Assembly (NCBI GenBank): GCA_002007465.1
Contig: LNAC01000003.1
Location: forward strand, 7,642,107 to 7,706,106
Source of the DNA: Ailurus styani
Lineage: Eukaryota > Chordata > Mammalia > Carnivora > Ailuridae
DNA: 64,000 nt
Direction of reading: 5' to 3'
A program made the translations under genes and the position numbers. This document shows positions 60,618 to 64,000 of the stretch, piece by piece; the stretch's first letter is position 1, and every line of letters begins with the position of its first letter. Below the pieces are notes generated by a model, which saw only the letters and a list, made by a program, of their open reading frames with translations, had not been told where the DNA came from and did no database searches.

Positions 60618-61669
60618 GGAAATGTGGATGATTCTAATTAAACACTGACCCCATAAAAGAGTAATAAAGGTATGATGTAGTTTTTAAAAATATGTGAAAT
60701 TAAAATAGTACTATCTCATACCATATAAAACAATCAATTCCAAATTAATTATAATCATCAATTCAAAAGACAAAAAAATGAAGATTCTAAAAGATACAGA
60801 ATACAAGACCTTACAGTAAGAAAAATCTACTTAAACCATACAAAAAAGTACCATTAATTAAAGATTGATAAACTTGACTGCATTAAAATTAAGAATTTTA
60901 AATTAAGAAATATTTGCCAGGAGACATCCTAAGAAAGTAAAAAGGCAAGACCACAAGAAGGCAACAAATGAGTTTGTAATTCATATAACTGACAGGGCTC
61001 ATCTGTGGAATATATAATGAATTGTTACAAATCCATAAGCAAAAGTCAGGCAACATAATTTTGTGAAAAAGAGAGGGGACTTGAATAGGCATTTTAAAAA
61101 CAGGATATCCACATAGTTGCTAAGCATACTGAAAGCATACTTAACTTCACTAATAATGGGGAAATTTCTAATTAAAAACACAACGAGATACTACACGCAC
61201 TAACACAACATGCTGACTAGGATGTAAAGCAACAGGGAATCTCATACACAAATAGTTGGGTATCATTTAATAAAGAGGAAGATCATTATGAATAGCATTC
61301 CACTCCTACTCCTAGGTAAATACCCCCAAAATTATATGCATATGTGGAGTGAGAGTCTTCTGTAAAAACACTTGTACCATTATTTTAAATACACAGAAAC
61401 TAAAATATGCATGAAAAGTATAATTAACATTCATTGTAGTACCTAACGGCCATGAAAATGAACTAACTATAGCTACCCACAGGAATATAGATGAATCTCA
61501 TAAACATAACATGGAAGGAAATAAGCCAGGCACAAAAGAAACTTGAAACATAGACAAAATTAACTTTTGGTGTGAGGAGTCAGTATAATGGTTACCACTG
61601 GGGATAGGGTGGAGACAGAGGTAATGATTGATGGGGACCGAGGAGATCTTCCGGGTTATGTCTTTTTCT

Positions 61670-61889
61670 CCTTTCATTTTTTTAAAGATTTATTTATTTA
61701 TTTTAGAGAGAGAGAGAGAGCGAGCTAGTGCCTGGGGTTGGGAGGAACGGGGAGAAGGGGAGGGAGCTGGACAAGCAGACACCACACTGGGCAGCAGAGC
61801 CCAAAGCTGGCCCATTGCAGGACACTGAGATCATGACCTGAGCCAAACCAAAAGTCCCACACTGAACTGACTGAGTCCCCCAGGTGCCC
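61670..61889 (-). mobile_element. CAN SINE, antisense
   Basis: 'ttaaagatttatttattta', 'gagagagagagagagcgagc', 'ctgagatcatgacctgagcc' and 'ctgagtcccccaggtgccc' form a reverse-complement SINEC. Short duplication CTTTTTCT at 61662-61669 and 61890-61897. The long middle part is fairly diverged, suggesting an older copy. Confidence 0.93.
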
Positions 61890-62029
61890 CTTTTTCTAGG
61901 TTTTTCGTTTGTTCATTTACATAAGTGATGGTTACCAAGGTATGTTCATTTTATGATAATTTATTGATCTATACATTAATGAAGTGTTTTTCTGAATGTG
62001 TACATTTTATTGCACAAGTAAACATTTTA

Positions 62030-62051
62030 CACACACACACACACACACACA
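62030..62051. repeat. (CA)n microsatellite
   Basis: About 11 CA units at the end of the L1M 3'UTR. Confidence 0.95.
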
Positions 62052-62149
62052 GATACCTGGCCGCAATAATTCAAAGAACAGTCCAGAACTTTTTGCCCTT
62101 ATCAGTGACTTCTAACAAATATTTAAAGAATATATAATTCCAATATTAC

Positions 62150-63105
62150 ATAAATTCTTCTGGAAATTAGACAAAAAGTATATTCTACATCTTATTTTTA
62201 TGCCTAGAATACCCTTATATAAAACTAGAAAAAGAAATGTGAAAATAAAATTTAGGTTGTTCTCATTCGTAAATATAGATGTAAAAATTCAAGGCAAAAC
62301 TTCTACAAACCAAAACCAGGAATGAATAATGTGCAAAATATATTATGACCAAGTTAGGTCTATCCAAGGTATATAATGCTGGTTTATGTGGGAAAATCAA
62401 AATTTCCACAAACATGATACTTAATGCTAAATCTAAGACAATAACCAAAAGACAAAGATAGACAAAAATACCCTTCTTATTCAATATGTCAGTATTGACA
62501 ACTGTTGACATTTATAGATGACATATATTTTTTAATACAGAAAATAGAAATAATCTGTAAATTGATGGAATTAATGAGTTTAGCAAGGTCATTCTCTACA
62601 AAATCAGTATACCGAAAACTTTTGGTCTTAGCTATTAGCCATTAAAAATATTTTTATAAGGTACAACTTATGATAGCATCAAAAATATTAGGAATAAATC
62701 TAAGAGAAGATATGCAGTAATTCTATGGAGCAAATGATAAAACTTTACTGAGAGAAATTAAAGATCTACATAAATAAAGAGCCATATTATGTTCATGAAT
62801 TGGAAGACTCATAAATAAGTCAACTCTTCACAAGCTGATTTATAGATTCAGTGTATTACCAACCAAAATCATAACAGAATTTTCAACTCTTCAGCTGATT
62901 CTAAAATAGAAATGGAAATGTAAAAGGCCATGAATAAACACTCTTATATGAAAATAAAACACAGGAAGCTTGCCCAACCAATATTAAAACTTACCATAAA
63001 ATATATTAATATTTAGACATTGTGATATTAGCACAAGGAATAACACAAAGATGAACAGGAAAAGATTAAAGATCCTGTAAACAGACTACTAGATACACAG
63101 ACCCT
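62150..63105 (+). mobile_element. Second L1 ORF2 fragment, sense
   Basis: 'aatatagatgtaaaaattc', 'tatgaccaagttaggtctatcc', 'gtatataatgctggttta', 'acaaaatcagtataccg', 'tgttcatgaattggaagac', 'ttatagattcagtgtatt' and 'gctgattctaaaatagaa' follow the L1 ORF2 reverse-transcriptase region in order. It corresponds to a more 5' part of L1 than the preceding fragment, so it is a separate insertion or a rearranged piece. Frame broken. Confidence 0.75.
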
Positions 63106-64000
63106 TTATTTAGCTGTCCTGCATAATAATAGGAAAGGAATATTTTCTCAAAGTATATTGCTGGGATAATTTTTAATACTTAAACTAATACTTTGGACAT
63201 TTTTCATTTCCTAATGAAAATAGTCCATATAGAATCTTCTTAGAAAATTCCTATATTTCAATATGCTCAATTTCCTAAAACAGCTCTTTCATTGTGCTGT
63301 TAAACTTAGGTAAATACCTCAATCTATAATGCTGTCAACAAAGTCATTATTTTCAAAGGATAGAAAGTTTGGAAAAACATGATGATACTATCTGGTATAT
63401 ATTACTGCTATAAAATATTTATTGTTAAAAAGGTACTCTATAGGTGCAGCCTTAAAATTGTTCAATAACTATAAAACAATTTCAAAAATTATTTTATTTT
63501 TTTTACACACTACTTAGATTAGTATCAAGAAAGAGTTGCATTTAAAAACTATATCCTTTTTTCTAATACTTAAAGGCCATTATATGGCAATCTGAAATAA
63601 TGCTTCACAGTTACTAAAAAAACCCCATTTTAATACATTTTAATGAAAATTTTTAATGAAATTCCTTTAAATTATTAATGGTATTATTAATTTTCATTAA
63701 GGATAAAATATACTAAGCATGAAAGTGAAAGTGTGCATGTAGGTATTAGAAACGTATTTTCATTATATTAATATTAAATTGCACATTTGCTGACTCAGAA
63801 ACTAGCAGTTTCAAATGAAATATATATGTAAAATTTTAAAATACAAAATATATATTTATATACTGTGTATAAATAAACATTACATATATACAAATTTTTA
63901 TCTCAGCATAATCAGTCTTTTTCTCTAAAATAAGTTATCATATCCAATATTAAAAATTTAGTAAACCTTGCAAACTTACCATGGAAGCAAATTTCTCTCT
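63106..64000. other. AT-rich unique sequence
   Basis: TA-rich low complexity at about 63820-63900. Nothing else recognised. Confidence 0.45.

Larger units (their letters stand above)
59440..60655 (+). mobile_element. L1M ORF1-region fragment, sense, interrupted
   Basis: 'gacatcatttgcaaaaccc', 'gtgaactggaagataag', 'aggtggctgagaattttccag', 'cacatcatagtaaaactc', 'taagaatgaaggtgaaagg' and 'aaaatgaaagcttagac' follow L1 ORF1 and the ORF1-ORF2 junction in order. The frame at 59865-60068 keeps an ORF1p-like ENFPELK. A (GA)n expansion at 60017-60048 sits at the ORF1 'aaagagaga' position. Interrupted by a younger L1 fragment at 60340-60617. Confidence 0.75.
60656..62060 (+). mobile_element. L1M ORF2 3' part and 3'UTR, sense, split by a SINE
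   Basis: 'ttgactgcattaaaattaag', 'cttgaataggcattttaaaa', 'ttctaattaaaaacacaacg', 'cattccactcctactcctag', 'aaataagccaggcacaaaag' and, after the SINE, 'gaatgtgtacattttattgc' follow the last kilobase of an L1M element. Ends at a (CA)n tract. Many stops. No target-site duplication recognised. Confidence 0.8.

Noticed and set aside
1..64000. Search for bacterial-type systems (CRISPR, operons, phage, integrons)
   Set aside because: Carnivore SINEs and L1, L2 and MIR copies throughout show this is mammalian nuclear DNA; the periodic repeats present are microsatellites and small tandem duplications.

Overview
This is mammalian nuclear DNA from a carnivoran, most likely an arctoid and probably a mustelid. 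The diagnostic signal is 13 copies of the carnivore tRNA-Lys-derived SINE (CAN/SINEC), with a head reading 'gcctgggtggctcag' and a (CT)n/AATAAA/poly(A) tail. The younger copies have 'gttaaagcctctgc' and 'tctctgcctacttgtgatctc' modules. I know these from weasels, bears and seals, not from dogs or cats; assignment to Mustelidae is inference. Carnivore-type L1 3' ends support the same placement. Bacterial features such as operons, ribosome binding sites and CRISPR arrays do not apply.

No intact protein-coding gene is visible. The window is AT-rich, and its open reading frames are short, mostly antisense to transposons or in low-complexity sequence. It reads as an intergenic or deep intronic stretch. 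The one place that looks like gene structure is about 2100-3960. It is repeat-free and locally richer in G+C, and it carries on the minus strand a possible first exon ending at a strong splice donor (exon end 3307, intron GTGAGT from 3306). Its gene would continue beyond position 1. A second repeat-free block (about 25840-26700) holds a CRE-like site and an AP-1 site and could be regulatory.

Layout: 1-760 old L1/HAL1 debris. 2100-3960 candidate promoter and first exon. 6.1-9.3 kb SINEs, an L2 with an internal minisatellite and an L1 3' end. 12.5-14.8 kb an L2 split by a rearranged L1 fragment, then an MLT1 LTR. 15.4-16.9 kb HAL1/L1 ORF1 debris. 19.2-24.0 kb L2, MIR and three SINEs. 25-30 kb mainly unique. 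30-36.7 kb SINEs and hAT-type DNA transposon fossils. 37.2-38.2 kb two MIRs, one with an inverted templated insertion. 40.6-46.1 kb a dense nest: solo LTR, young SINE, a 3.4-kb minus-strand L1 containing another SINE, a polypurine tract, and a MIR split by a SINE. 46.9-48.3 kb minus-strand L2 interrupted by an LTR-like insert. 49.6-53.8 kb MIRs, a hAT and a SINE. 54-59 kb almost featureless. 59.4-63.1 kb a cluster of sense L1 fragments with two younger insertions.

Almost everything here is retrotransposon history, well resolved by target-site duplications. I found no previously undescribed biological system. The best leads are small-scale mutational events (inverted templated insertion, permuted L1, insertion of little more than a poly(A) tract) and the candidate minus-strand first exon. 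All family names come from recognition of consensus sequence without a database search.
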